Shown here: piece after piece, positions 53,005 to 62,917 of the stretch
Layout: every line of letters begins with the position of its first letter
How positions within the stretch are numbered: the stretch's first letter is position 1
NCBI RefSeq assembly: GCF_901482695.1
Contig: NZ_LR590484.1
Span: forward strand, 4,774,001 to 4,838,000
Direction: 5' to 3'
DNA: 64,000 bases
From: Sphingobacterium thalpophilum
GTDB taxonomy: Bacteria; Bacteroidota; Bacteroidia; Sphingobacteriales; Sphingobacteriaceae
Made by a program: the position numbers and the translations under genes
Notes under the pieces: model-generated
Database searches by the model: none
What the model saw: only the letters and a program-made list of their open reading frames with translations
Told to the model about the DNA's origin: nothing

Positions 53005-54036
53005 TTATTGGAATATGCTCAGGTGCCTCGACCTTACCAAATCAAGGATCATATGGTACCCTGCGAGCGAGTTGCCGTGCTGATCCAAAGCAGGGCTGTA
53101 AGCACCAATTCCCATTTTCCCCGGAACGCTTACGGCAATGCCGCCGCCGACGCCGGATTTGCTAGGCAAGCCTACCGTGCGGGCATATTCGCCACTGAAT
53201 TCGTACATGCCGGAAATTAGCATTTGTGAAAGGATCAGCTGTGCAAGATCGGCGTCCTCATAGGAGTTATTTCCGTCATAACGAATACATCGGTTAGCAA
53301 AGAAAAAGCCTATTTTAGCAAGGTCTTCCACAGTGATCTCGATAGAACACTGTCTGAAATAATTGTTTAGTTGAGTCTCATCTTCACACTCAATTAGACC
53401 GCTATTGCGCATCAGGTAGAACATTCCTCTATTCCGATTGCCAGTTATTCTTTCCGAATGGTACACGGCGGGGTTATAATTTATTGCTTCATTTTTGGTG
53501 ATAAATCGGATCATCTTAAGAATTTTATGGAAGGGTTCATCAGCTTTACCCTTGATCAGCGAAGTCGTCAGAATAGCACCTGCGTTCATCATGGGATTAA
53601 GTGGTTTCCCAGTCGTTTCGAGATTCGCAAAATGGTTAAAAGGCTTGTCTGTGCCATAGTAGCCCATTTTGTTGAATACAGTTTTTTCGCCATTTTCCTT
53701 AACTGCAATCATCAGCGCAATTATTTTTGATATGCTCTGGATGGTAAATTTCTGATCCACATCTCCTGTGCTAATGATTGTCCCATCGCAATTCACGACC
53801 GACAATGCAATATCTCGCGCATTTGCTTTGCCTAGCTCGGGAATATAGTCAGCTACTTTCCCTTGATTAAACAAGGTCCGGTTATTCGATAAGATCTGAT
53901 GGAGAGAAGCTTGATCAATTGGCAACGTATTCTTTAACGTTTTGGGGCGTGTGCATTGCTGCGCATAGGAAATATGGACCGCTGACGGAAACACAAATAT
54001 CAGCAGGCAAACAGTAATATGTAGGGTTTTTGTCAT
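53005..54036 (-). CDS. Glutaminase, exported
   Basis: The protein has a signal peptide (about 25 residues) and a serine-dependent glutaminase core: FTIQSISKIIALMIAVKE holds the Ser-x-x-Lys pair at 101-104, and NPMMNAGAI, KIGFFFANRC and KSGVGGGIAVSVPGKMGIG are family motifs. It hydrolyses glutamine to glutamate and ammonia. The 343 residues are about 30 more than typical cytoplasmic GlsA because of the signal, so the product should act in the periplasm. It is alone on its strand, with no amino-acid transporter next to it. Confidence 0.93.
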   Translation of the reverse strand: MTKTLHITVCLLIFVFPSAVHISYAQQCTRPKTLKNTLPIDQASLHQILSNNRTLFNQGKVADYIPELGKANARDIALSVVNCDGTIISTGDVDQKFTIQSISKIIALMIAVKENGEKTVFNKMGYYGTDKPFNHFANLETTGKPLNPMMNAGAILTTSLIKGKADEPFHKILKMIRFITKNEAINYNPAVYHSERITGNRNRGMFYLMRNSGLIECEDETQLNNYFRQCSIEITVEDLAKIGFFFANRCIRYDGNNSYEDADLAQLILSQMLISGMYEFSGEYARTVGLPSKSGVGGGIAVSVPGKMGIGAYSPALDQHGNSLAGYHMILDLVRSRHLSIFQ

Positions 54037-54084
54037 TGCTTCATTTTTAATAAACGTCGAATATAGCAGAGTAAAGCAATTAAT

Positions 54085-55473
54085 TTAGCTATTTACCGGA
54101 GCCGGATCAACGTTCCAGCCCGACAGGATCCCACCATAGAAAAAGAATGTTACGAAGAATTTCTTTTTACTAACCCTATCCTGAACAACATATTTGGTGG
54201 TAACATCATATTCATCAACTTTTCTATAGGCCGATAATACAATGGGCTTGGCCGCGGGATTTTCAACCTCAACCAGCTGTTGTATCTTCGCAGTAATTAA
54301 CTGCATCACGCCATTTTTCTTGAACGGATTGTTTTCGACCTGTTTTTTTGTAATGTTCAATGTAACATTATACCTATCTCTCTTGGCTTTCGCTGCTGCT
54401 GTATAAGCTTTAAAACGCTTTTTTATATCAGAATCTTGAAGACTATTTATTGTAAAAATGGAAATGCCTTGTGCACCATGTCTGAAGGCTTCGTCCATGT
54501 CGGTAAACATATCTGCATTGTTTTTAGCCATTAAACCGCAGTATAGGATCGTATTTGCTCCTTTATCGCGGACATTCTCAAGAGTGCAATCCTGTATAAA
54601 GCTGGGGTCCTCTGTATAAAAACTACTGTATACCATGGGGAATACGATATCGAGATTCCATTTGCCCCAATCCTGGCGGACCATCCTCGAAGCCATTTTT
54701 GGTGTAGGGAAAGGAGAAGCAGCCATGGTTTTGCCGTTGGCATGCACCACTTCGGCAATCATATTTGCCACTTCGGTAATCTGATCACAACGAAATTGTC
54801 GCCAGGTCAAATCTTTTGAAGGGTCTTTTTGTTCACGCGGGTCGTAACCATATTGCTTTTTAAATTTTTCGATAGATAGGGGGTGGTAACCATAATCCCA
54901 GGCAGGGTACTCCCTGTCCTGCACAATATCATACTTCGGCCATAGGGTCGTAGGTAGCACTACATCAACATAACGGTGGTAATCGATAGAAATTCCCGCC
55001 AGTCCATCGATTTCACAATAAGACTGTATTTTTCGCTTAAGGTATTCCCTTACTTCAGGTACTACCGGTGAGAGAAACTTATAATAGTCTACGTAAGCCG
55101 TAGTGTCCGCGAGGCTTTTGCCATTTCGGTTGACGCTGAACCATTCCGGATGTTCACGAAGAATTTTATCCCGATCATGTTCCAAATTCATCGTCCATAG
55201 CCAGGCAATAACCTGGATCCCATATTTCTGCGCAATGGGTATGGCAGTACGATATTCATCTGGACTTGCCGCATTCAACATGACGCCCTCTATCCCCAAA
55301 TATTTCATGTCACGACATACGGAATCAAACTGTTTTGGCGACTGATAACCCAACCATGTCCAAAACATAGGATATTCCTTCTCATCGGTCGTTTTGGGTG
55401 CCGCGAAGCATAGGCCGAAGGCAAAAGTGAAGAGGATGCAGGTCCAGCATATTCTGATTAATTGTTGATTCAT
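54085..55473 (-). CDS. GHL10-type putative glycoside hydrolase (DUF187/COG1649-like), exported
   Basis: A 25-residue signal peptide is followed by a TIM-barrel-like domain: FDSVCRDMKYLGIEGVMLNA, YGIQVIAWLWTMN, HPEWFSVNRNGKS, then a barrel strand LAGISIDYHRY, a later NLDIVFPMVYSSFY and a final QGISIFTINSL strand. These match the family called glycosyl hydrolase-like 10, where aspartate in the IDYHRY strand is a likely catalytic residue. The substrate is unknown. It lies next to, but divergent from, the polysaccharide deacetylase gene, so a shared polysaccharide is possible but not shown. Confidence 0.8.
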   Translation of the reverse strand: MNQQLIRICWTCILFTFAFGLCFAAPKTTDEKEYPMFWTWLGYQSPKQFDSVCRDMKYLGIEGVMLNAASPDEYRTAIPIAQKYGIQVIAWLWTMNLEHDRDKILREHPEWFSVNRNGKSLADTTAYVDYYKFLSPVVPEVREYLKRKIQSYCEIDGLAGISIDYHRYVDVVLPTTLWPKYDIVQDREYPAWDYGYHPLSIEKFKKQYGYDPREQKDPSKDLTWRQFRCDQITEVANMIAEVVHANGKTMAASPFPTPKMASRMVRQDWGKWNLDIVFPMVYSSFYTEDPSFIQDCTLENVRDKGANTILYCGLMAKNNADMFTDMDEAFRHGAQGISIFTINSLQDSDIKKRFKAYTAAAKAKRDRYNVTLNITKKQVENNPFKKNGVMQLITAKIQQLVEVENPAAKPIVLSAYRKVDEYDVTTKYVVQDRVSKKKFFVTFFFYGGILSGWNVDPAPVNS

Positions 55474-55871
55474 ACAAATTATTAATGTTAAAATTTATCT
55501 TACTTCATTCATAAAGGATACATTCAAGTCGAGTTCTCAATCTAGGCCATGCGAGTAAAAGCTACACATAGCTAAATTGCTAGCTGTGAAAATACACAAA
55601 AGAAGCATATTTGGCGCAAAAAACTTTCTGTGTAAACCATTTTCCTTTAACACTAATAGCAGAGAAACTTGGTCTTTAGTTATGAAATTCCCACGTGGCA
55701 AAGTCCTGTTAGAGCAAGTCGATGCGACCTACATCGGGACTATTTTCGGCAATTGTTCGGCTTCACTTCAGACCTTTCTCGAAACCGTCTCGAATACTTA
55801 CCGAAGCTGGCACGAAGCAGCAACAAAAAAACAGTTAACTCCCGAACTTCTTCTGCCTTTTATGCTACTGG

Positions 55872-55944
55872 CATCGAGTTTTCATCGGGAATTCATCGGG
55901 TGTAGTCGATGAATTCCCGATGCCATCCCGATGAAAACCCGATG
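55872..55944. repeat. Nested inverted repeat built from CATCGGG units
   Basis: Inner arms 55883-55898 and 55907-55922 (16 bases, perfect) compete with outer arms 55872-55890 and 55926-55944 (19 bases, one mismatch), because both use the segment 55883-55890. The unit CATCGGG or its complement recurs several times. No T-tract is present. Confidence 0.7.
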
Positions 55945-55951
55945 AACGGCC

Positions 55952-55973
55952 GAAGTTGGTTGGAAGTTGGTTG
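55952..55973. repeat. Tandem 11-bp repeat GAAGTTGGTTG
   Basis: Two exact copies lie head to tail, starting eight bases after the inverted-repeat element. Confidence 0.6.
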
Positions 55974-56090
55974 GTACTTATATTGTAGCTATTTATCACT
56001 GAATTTGGGGATTTATAAAATTTTATACATTTTAAGCAGGTTTTTATAGTAATTTTGAGCATCGAAAGATCACATAGGATTAAAAAAGAT

Positions 56091-57038
56091 ATGAAGAGTA
56101 GAAGGTTGATGGCAGCATCGCTCGCATTTGCTGTAGTTTTGGGATCGGTTGGATGTAAGGATTTCTCCAGCAAAGTATTAGGTAGCGACAGGGAGATCAG
56201 CAATGACACATTAAATACAAAGCTGATTGACAAAGCGCGCGTTCCGGTTTTACTAAACAAGTGGGATTCGCTTCAGAAAAATCAGATCCATTTTACCGTG
56301 GATAGTCTGCGCCCTGTTTCTATAAAACAACAAAAACGTAGTCTGAAAGACTCATTGCGCCGCGCATTTGATGCACATCCCAAACACATTTATCTTACCT
56401 TTGATGACGGACCCTTGATCGGTAGTGCAGCAATCGATTCCATCGCAAAAGAAAAAAACGTCAAAGTGAGTGTCTTCCTAATCGGTAAACATGCCAATAT
56501 GAGTAAAGGCCGAAAGCGTGATCTTGCAAAATATGAGTCTAACCCCCTGATTGCCTGCTATAATCACAGTTACACGCATGCCAATAATCAATATTCAAGA
56601 TTTTATAATAATCCACAAAAAGCTTTCGCCGACTTTGAAAAAAATGAGAAGGACCTCAATCTAAAACACAAAATCGTGCGGCTGCCCGGAAGGAATATCT
56701 GGATGTATGGTGATGTGCGGAAGATTGATTTAAAGAATGGTGCGAGTACAGCGGACATCCTTCATAAAAATGGATACAGTATTTATGGCTGGGATGTGGA
56801 ATGGCGGCTGAACAGCGTAACGGGCAATCCAATTCAAAGCCAAGAAGTGACTGTGAAGGAGATTCGCCACTTTATGAACAATAAAAGTTCGATGGTGCCA
56901 AATAACGTGGTCTTTCTGATGCATGATGATATGTTTCAGACGAAAAAAGGACAACAGCAGTTATCGTCTTTGATCGATATTTTAAAAAGCGAAGGCTATC
57001 AGTTTGAGTTTATGCAGGATTATCCGATAAAATATTAG
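56091..57038 (+). CDS. NodB-type polysaccharide deacetylase, lipoprotein
   Basis: From ATG 56091 (315 residues) there is a lipoprotein signal (AAFAVVLGSVGCKD type) and a NodB domain with all five motifs: LTFDDGP, NHSYTH (metal histidines), RLPGRN, YGWDVEW and VFLMHDD. It removes N-acetyl or O-acetyl groups from peptidoglycan, chitin-like or capsular sugar, depending on the member. The likely location is the cell envelope. It is monocistronic. The earlier TTG start lies inside the -7 candidate and is rejected. Confidence 0.93.
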   Translation: MKSRRLMAASLAFAVVLGSVGCKDFSSKVLGSDREISNDTLNTKLIDKARVPVLLNKWDSLQKNQIHFTVDSLRPVSIKQQKRSLKDSLRRAFDAHPKHIYLTFDDGPLIGSAAIDSIAKEKNVKVSVFLIGKHANMSKGRKRDLAKYESNPLIACYNHSYTHANNQYSRFYNNPQKAFADFEKNEKDLNLKHKIVRLPGRNIWMYGDVRKIDLKNGASTADILHKNGYSIYGWDVEWRLNSVTGNPIQSQEVTVKEIRHFMNNKSSMVPNNVVFLMHDDMFQTKKGQQQLSSLIDILKSEGYQFEFMQDYPIKY

Positions 57039-57608
57039 ATGTTGACATGTGAGCTAAACGCGTTGCCTTATCAGCAGTACATATAGCCCACCGCTTCACA
57101 ACATTCATTAATAAAATAATTTATTATCTGCTCTAATTGTTTATTTTAACGAATGGCCCCATTCGCTAAAATAGCTGAGAAAAATTACTGTTTTGATTTG
57201 GTCTAAAATAAGTTTATAGGCAAAGGTTGGTCGCGACATCTCCTTTAGTATTATTTCGTTCTACTTTTCGTAAAAAAACACGCACAACTTCTCTCGAATG
57301 ATCAACTTGTTCTTCTAATGGCAAAACGCCCAATCGGCCTGCATCGCTGTTTTTGACATATGCATTTTTTTTGCAATTGAAGATACAATCAAATAATTTG
57401 TTTAAATATATCGACCTGATATTTAGTTAATTGCATCCAATGTGCTTAATAGTGTAAAAATAACACTTGCAATGTATATTTATTTTTGTATTTTCAAAAC
57501 ACAAATAAAACAATTATAAACCGCCTACGGCAGGGGGCCTAAACCGTGAAACTTGCTAAGGCAAAAAATAACTAATAAACATACAATTTAAACCATTAAA
57601 CAGTTTTT
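57039..57608. other. Long 5' region of susC
   Basis: No supported gene is present. TATTTTTG at 57481-57488 is a candidate -7 element with a leader of about 120 bases. No T-tract hairpin is seen after the deacetylase gene. The GGCAGGGGGCC segment near 57530 is GC-rich but does not form a strong hairpin that I can see. Confidence 0.4.
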
Positions 57609-60600
57609 ATGATTAATTGCCATTTTTTCTCGAATCAATGGAAGAATGCTTTTTGGACGGGGTCACTGTGCTCATTGGTCGCACTTAGCCCTAACATTGG
57701 CCATGCTGAAGCTTTTGCAGCTTACGGTATGTTCTTTCAGCAAGAAGTAAGCGTTACGGGTATCGTGCGCGATGAATCAGGTACACCGATTGCAGGTGTT
57801 ACCGTATCTGTAAACGGTACAACTCTGGCTACCAAAACCGACAGTGAGGGACGTTATAAGCTGGAAAAAGTTCCTTCTGCTGGAACCCTCAATTTCAGGA
57901 TGGTGGGTAAACAAGCTATGGATGAACCCGTGAATGGTCGCCGCACTATCGATGTTAGGTTATTGAGTTCTCAATCCAGTCTCGATGAGGTTATCGTGGT
58001 CGGCTATGGAAAGCAACGGAAAGAGACTGTTACTGGAGCTGTGGCGACGGTTAAAGGCAGTGATCTCGCCCAGTCGCCAGCCTTGAATGTTTCGAATGCG
58101 ATGACAGGAAGAATTCCGGGCGTAATCGCGACCAACGGAAGTGCTGAACCTGGCAACGACGGGTCCACCATTAAAATCCGGGGAACGAATACCTTGGGGA
58201 ATAGTAGTCCGCTAGTAGTCATTGATGGGGTACCTGCCCGTGAAGGCGGTATTGAACGGCTGAATCCACGTGATATCGAAAATATCTCTGTTCTTAAGGA
58301 CGCTTCCGCCGCAATCTACGGCGCACGTGCGGCAAACGGCGTTATCCTCGTGACTACAAAACGCGGAAAAACAGGAAAACCTCAATTTTCGTATACGTTT
58401 AATCAGGGGTATTCGCAGCCAACCGTCATTCCTAAACTTACTGATGCAGTCCAGTTTGCCGAAATCCGTAATGAACTCGAAATATACAATCTGCCTGTTG
58501 ATGAATGGTCTGCCGCGCTGACGGCGCTAAATAGCAGTGGCTCCTATACAAAAAAAGACGGAACAGTTCTTGGTGCCCCTTTTAAGCCAGAAGATGTACA
58601 GAAATACAGAGATGGTTCGGATCCTTGGGGTCATCCCAATACGGACTGGTATAAATCTACACTGAAGGACTGGTCGCCTCAACAACGTCACAATCTGCAG
58701 GTAAATGGTGGTACAGAAGATGTGAAGTATCTGTTGTCGCTGGGTTATCAAAACCAAGATGCGTATTATAAAAATTCAGCTACGGGCTATAAACAATATG
58801 ACCTGCGGATTAACTTGGATGCCAATATCAGCCAGTATATCAAAACGCAGTTTGGTGTGCTCGGCAGACAGGAAAACCGTAATTTCCCAACCAAGAGCGC
58901 TGGTACGATTTTCAGGATGCTCATGCGCGGAAATCCCACCCAACCCGCCTTCTGGCCAAATGGCAAACCGGGACCTGATATTGAGAACGGCGAGAATCCG
59001 GTCGTCATTACAACCAACGCTACAGGTTACGACCGCGACAAACGTTATTATTTTCAAACCAATGGACAAGTCGACATCACCAATCCTTGGGTAGAAGGAC
59101 TCAAACTGACGTTAAACGCATCGGTAGATAAATATGTGAAGAATCAGAAAACTTGGGTGACACCCTGGACATTGTATTCTTGGTCGGGGGGATATGAAGC
59201 CGACGGCAAGACGCCATTGCTCCAGCCAGGGCGTCGTGGTCCCGCTGACCCGAATTTGAATCAGAGCAATGAAGATCAGTTGAACATTCTTCTAGGAGGT
59301 ATCTTAAGCTTTGAGCGTAAATTTGGTGATCATCAGGTAAATGCAATCGCTGGTGTCAATAGAGAAACCATAGACAATGATAAATTTAGTGCATACCGGC
59401 GTTACTTTTTGTCAAACGCTATCGATTATTTATTCGCAGGCGGTGAGCAGGAGAAAAATAACGACGGAACCGCTTGGAAAAGAGCTAGATTGAACTATTT
59501 CGGCCGTTTCGGTTACAATTATAAAAGCAAGTACATCGCTGAATTTTTATGGCGTTATGATGGCTCTTATATGTTCCCTGAAAGCGAGCGATTTGGGTTT
59601 TTCCCAGGAGCAATGGCAGGGTGGGTAGTTTCTGAGGAGAGCTTTTGGAAAGAGAATATTTCGGCCATCAATTACTTTAAGATCCGGGCCTCCTATGGAC
59701 AGATGGGGAATGATAACATCTATTGGGAGGATAAATTACAAGAGTACCAGTACTTCTCCACTTATTCATTTGGAACTTATATCGTAGACGACAAGTTAGC
59801 CAAAACACTGTTTGAAAGCCGGGTGCCAAATGAGATGGTCACTTGGGAGGTAGCTAACAACTATAATTTAGGTTTTGATTTTCAATTTTTCCAAGGAAAG
59901 CTGAATTTTGAATTTGATATTTTTAAAAACCGTCGGAATTCGATTTTGTGGCGGAAAAATGCTTCTGTACCCCAGAGTACAGGGATGACGCTTCCTGCGG
60001 AAAATATTGGCAAGGTCGATAACAAAGGATGGGAATTTAATCTCGGGTATAAAGGTAAAGTGGGCGAATTCGGATATTCTGTTGGAGTGAATGGAGGTTA
60101 TGCTAAAAATAAGATTATCTTCTGGGATGAGGCACCGGGCGCTCCGGAGTGGCAGCGAAGCACAGGTAAGCCGATCAAAACGGATATTTATTATATCTAC
60201 GATGGGGTATTCCGAGATATGGACGATATTGCAGCAAATAAACTTGATTACAGCGCGATCACCAAAACGCTGCGTCCTGGTGATATGAAATATAGAGATT
60301 ATAATGGGGATGGTAAAATAACGCCGGACGACAAAGTTAGACGAGACAAAAATAGCGATCCGACATTTCAAGGCGGATTCAATTTTAGTCTGACCTATAA
60401 AGACTTTGATTTATCCGTGCTCTTCCAAGGTGCAACTGGTGGGGAAATCCGCGTGGGCACAGATGAATCGGGCGCAATCGGCAATTTTTTGGAGGAATTT
60501 TATGATAAGCGCTGGAGCATTACCAATCCAAGTAGCGTTCACCCACGCTTGACTGACCGCAGTAACCAATATTATTCGTATAACAACACATATTGGATGC

Positions 60601-60824
60601 GCAGTACAGATTACTTACGTCTGAAGAACGTAGAGCTCGGTTATAATCTGCCTTCGACGATCTGCGATAAGATCGGCATAGGCTCATTGCGTGTCTATGC
60701 CAATGGTATGAATCTCATCACCTGGAGCAAGATAAAAATGTACGATCCCGAAGCAGTTAATGCGCTAGGGCAATACTATCCGCAGGCGAGATTAATTAAT
60801 GCCGGAGTCTTGTTGTCGTTTTAA
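57609..60824 (+). CDS. SusC/RagA-family TonB-linked outer-membrane transporter
   Basis: This 1071-residue protein has a signal peptide and then a carboxypeptidase-regulatory-like domain (VTGIVRDESGTPIAGVTV). A TonB-box-like segment DEVIVVGYGK precedes the plug domain (PALNVSNAMTGRIPGV, then SPLVVIDGVP and NGVILVTTKRGK), and a beta-barrel of about 800 residues ends in aromatic Phe. With the SusD partner it imports an oligomer that is too large for porins. No STN domain is present, so an ECF-sigma/anti-sigma circuit is not indicated. No glycosidase, sulfatase or hybrid sensor lies next to it, so the substrate is unknown. Confidence 0.95.
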   Translation: MINCHFFSNQWKNAFWTGSLCSLVALSPNIGHAEAFAAYGMFFQQEVSVTGIVRDESGTPIAGVTVSVNGTTLATKTDSEGRYKLEKVPSAGTLNFRMVGKQAMDEPVNGRRTIDVRLLSSQSSLDEVIVVGYGKQRKETVTGAVATVKGSDLAQSPALNVSNAMTGRIPGVIATNGSAEPGNDGSTIKIRGTNTLGNSSPLVVIDGVPAREGGIERLNPRDIENISVLKDASAAIYGARAANGVILVTTKRGKTGKPQFSYTFNQGYSQPTVIPKLTDAVQFAEIRNELEIYNLPVDEWSAALTALNSSGSYTKKDGTVLGAPFKPEDVQKYRDGSDPWGHPNTDWYKSTLKDWSPQQRHNLQVNGGTEDVKYLLSLGYQNQDAYYKNSATGYKQYDLRINLDANISQYIKTQFGVLGRQENRNFPTKSAGTIFRMLMRGNPTQPAFWPNGKPGPDIENGENPVVITTNATGYDRDKRYYFQTNGQVDITNPWVEGLKLTLNASVDKYVKNQKTWVTPWTLYSWSGGYEADGKTPLLQPGRRGPADPNLNQSNEDQLNILLGGILSFERKFGDHQVNAIAGVNRETIDNDKFSAYRRYFLSNAIDYLFAGGEQEKNNDGTAWKRARLNYFGRFGYNYKSKYIAEFLWRYDGSYMFPESERFGFFPGAMAGWVVSEESFWKENISAINYFKIRASYGQMGNDNIYWEDKLQEYQYFSTYSFGTYIVDDKLAKTLFESRVPNEMVTWEVANNYNLGFDFQFFQGKLNFEFDIFKNRRNSILWRKNASVPQSTGMTLPAENIGKVDNKGWEFNLGYKGKVGEFGYSVGVNGGYAKNKIIFWDEAPGAPEWQRSTGKPIKTDIYYIYDGVFRDMDDIAANKLDYSAITKTLRPGDMKYRDYNGDGKITPDDKVRRDKNSDPTFQGGFNFSLTYKDFDLSVLFQGATGGEIRVGTDESGAIGNFLEEFYDKRWSITNPSSVHPRLTDRSNQYYSYNNTYWMRSTDYLRLKNVELGYNLPSTICDKIGIGSLRVYANGMNLITWSKIKMYDPEAVNALGQYYPQARLINAGVLLSF

Positions 60825-60927
60825 TTAGTATTCACCTGGCGATCCTACCGATCCGAATACGCGCACACAAAGCCATAACGTGTCGTATTTCTTGGTATGG
60901 AGTAGCATTGTTACAAAAAAAAACAAA

Positions 60928-62799
60928 ATGAAAAAAATTGTAAATACTTCACTAATTATACTCGCATTGTCGTCAGGCCTGCAGTCCTGTAACGATGATT
61001 TTGTTAGCACTAAGCCACTGAGCGAGGTTCCCCAGGAACTGGTTTGGTCGGATGCAGGTTTATCTGAGGCCTTCGTCGTTGAAATATATAATGGTTTTGG
61101 TGTTGGTGGTTTCTACGAGCAACAGATGGCTTCAATGACCGATGAAGCGCTCTTCACGCACCCGAACCGCGGTATAAACACTGTTACAGAGTCTCGGTCC
61201 AACCCGGCCGATCAGGGGTATGTTATGGATACCTACGAATATGGACGCATGTATGTACGTATTCGTGCCACCAATATTGCCATCTCCAATTTAAAAGAGG
61301 CGAGATTTGATCAGACAAGGGCCAATAAGCTTCTGGGAGAGGCATATTTTCTACGAGGATATTACTATCAGCAGCTTTTGCGCTTTTATGGAGGTATTCC
61401 AGTCGATAACAAGGTCTATACACTTAACGACAAAGACTTTATGGTGCCACGGAATAGTTACGAACAATGCGTGAATGCGATAGTCAATGACCTTGACAGT
61501 GCTGCTTTACTCCTCAAAGGTGTCCAAGTGCCCAAGGGCCGTGCGGGAGAAACCGCTGCATTGGCGCTGAAAGCGCGCGTGCTTCTCTATGCGGCCAGTG
61601 ATCTACATGACGCAAACAAAGCCGGTGCAAAGTCCGCGCTGCTGAAAGGCTACGAAAAACCTGAATATCTCATGTATACCAGCGGCAGCCAGATGACGCG
61701 TTGGACCAAGGCAAAAGAAGCAGCCAGAGCGATATTGGATCATGCAGAATTTGCTTACAAACTGGACTTGACTAGTCCTGCAACGGCAAATGAGGGTACT
61801 GCAAACTATATGGCTCTGTCTCTGGGAGGCGGAAGCAAAATGGCAGACGCGGCTGCCGCCAAAGACATTATTCTAGGTAGATTTTTTGTTGACGAAAAAG
61901 ATGAACGTGGGGGATGGGTAGGAAGAGATAATGGGCCTAACGGATACCACAATTGGGCCGGAAATACGCCAATCCAACTGTTGGTGGATGACTATGAAAT
62001 GCTTAGCGGGCAGAAATTTGACTGGGCAAATCCGATCATGGCGGCCAATCCGTACCAAAATCGTGACCCCAGACTCAAAGCCACGATTTTATATGATGGT
62101 GCGGAGTGGAAGCCCCGTACAGCGGATGTAGCGCAGCGGGATCCCAACAATCAAATACAGACAGGACAATACGAGATTATCAATGGCGAGGGGCAGAAGA
62201 CGATTCATTTTGGATTAGATACCCGTAAAAGTCCAATTGAAGATTGGAATGGTTCTAGAACCGGCTATTATATGCGGAAGTTTATCGATCCCGATCCAGC
62301 GCAAGAAGATCAGAACACAAGGCAACGTATTCCTTGGCCTATGTTGCGTTACACAGAGGCTGTATTGAACTACGTGGAAGCATGCATCGAGCTCGGTGAG
62401 GAGGAGGAAGCGAGAACCTGGCTAAACAAAATTCGCTTCAGGGCAGGTATGCCAGCGATTACTGAGACAGGACAAGCCCTCAAAAACCGGTATAGAAATG
62501 AGCGTCGGATCGAGCTTGCCTATGAAGAACATCGCTTTTTTGATGCAAGACGATGGATGATTGCCGAGGAGACACTTGGTCGCAAAGCAAACATCATCAA
62601 TATTACGGGTACATTAAAAGACAATAAGAAAGTCACTTTATATAAATACGATCCTAACAGCTATAGTTATAAATACGTTGTATCAAACATTGATCCGGGG
62701 ATCGAAAATCGGGCTTGGAACGACAAGATGTATTTTACGTCATTACATCGTGACGAAATCAACCGGAATACGAAGTTAATCCAAAACCCCGGATATTAG
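60928..62799 (+). CDS. SusD/RagB-family surface lipoprotein
   Basis: From ATG 60928 the protein is 623 residues and has a lipobox (SSGLQSCND). The N-terminal SusD_N-like helices (TKPLSEVPQELVWSD, LLGEAYFLRGYYYQQLLRFYGGIPV) and C-terminal RagB/SusD segment (WPMLRYTEAVLNYVEACIELG, RNERRIELAYEEHRFFDARRW) are typical. It binds substrate at the cell surface above the SusC channel. The gap to susC is 103 bases; the earlier in-frame start is rejected because it would precede the lipoprotein signal. Confidence 0.95.
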   Translation: MKKIVNTSLIILALSSGLQSCNDDFVSTKPLSEVPQELVWSDAGLSEAFVVEIYNGFGVGGFYEQQMASMTDEALFTHPNRGINTVTESRSNPADQGYVMDTYEYGRMYVRIRATNIAISNLKEARFDQTRANKLLGEAYFLRGYYYQQLLRFYGGIPVDNKVYTLNDKDFMVPRNSYEQCVNAIVNDLDSAALLLKGVQVPKGRAGETAALALKARVLLYAASDLHDANKAGAKSALLKGYEKPEYLMYTSGSQMTRWTKAKEAARAILDHAEFAYKLDLTSPATANEGTANYMALSLGGGSKMADAAAAKDIILGRFFVDEKDERGGWVGRDNGPNGYHNWAGNTPIQLLVDDYEMLSGQKFDWANPIMAANPYQNRDPRLKATILYDGAEWKPRTADVAQRDPNNQIQTGQYEIINGEGQKTIHFGLDTRKSPIEDWNGSRTGYYMRKFIDPDPAQEDQNTRQRIPWPMLRYTEAVLNYVEACIELGEEEEARTWLNKIRFRAGMPAITETGQALKNRYRNERRIELAYEEHRFFDARRWMIAEETLGRKANIINITGTLKDNKKVTLYKYDPNSYSYKYVVSNIDPGIENRAWNDKMYFTSLHRDEINRNTKLIQNPGY

Positions 62800-62880
62800 C
62801 GAAAGCACTTATCGACTAACGAGGCAGGATTGAAAATTTGAAAAGAAGCGTGTTGGAAAGCTACGGAAGTACCGATGTAG

Positions 62881-62915
62881 AGGGCCGCTCAAGGAGATTG
62901 GGCGGCCCCTCTTTT
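62881..62915. terminator. Terminator between susD and the MFS gene
   Basis: GGGCCGC (62882-62888) pairs with GCGGCCC (62902-62908), extended by one G-T pair and one G-C pair on the inside, followed by CTCTTTTG. It serves susD and the leftward MFS gene ends 3 bases after it. Confidence 0.6.
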
Positions 62916-62917
62916 GT

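Larger units (their letters stand above)
55474..56090. other. Intergenic region with a complex inverted-repeat element
   Basis: The region between the divergent GHL10 and deacetylase genes holds an open frame (55577-55912) that I do not accept as a gene. It also holds the CATCGGG inverted-repeat element at 55872-55944, a tandem 11-base repeat at 55952-55973, and the TAATTTTG -7 candidate at 56050-56057, which is 33 bases before the deacetylase start. Confidence 0.5.

Noticed and set aside
55577..55912. Open frame of 111 codons in the GHL10-deacetylase spacer
   Set aside because: No recognisable family, no good start context, and its last codons lie inside the inverted-repeat element. It is more likely a chance frame.
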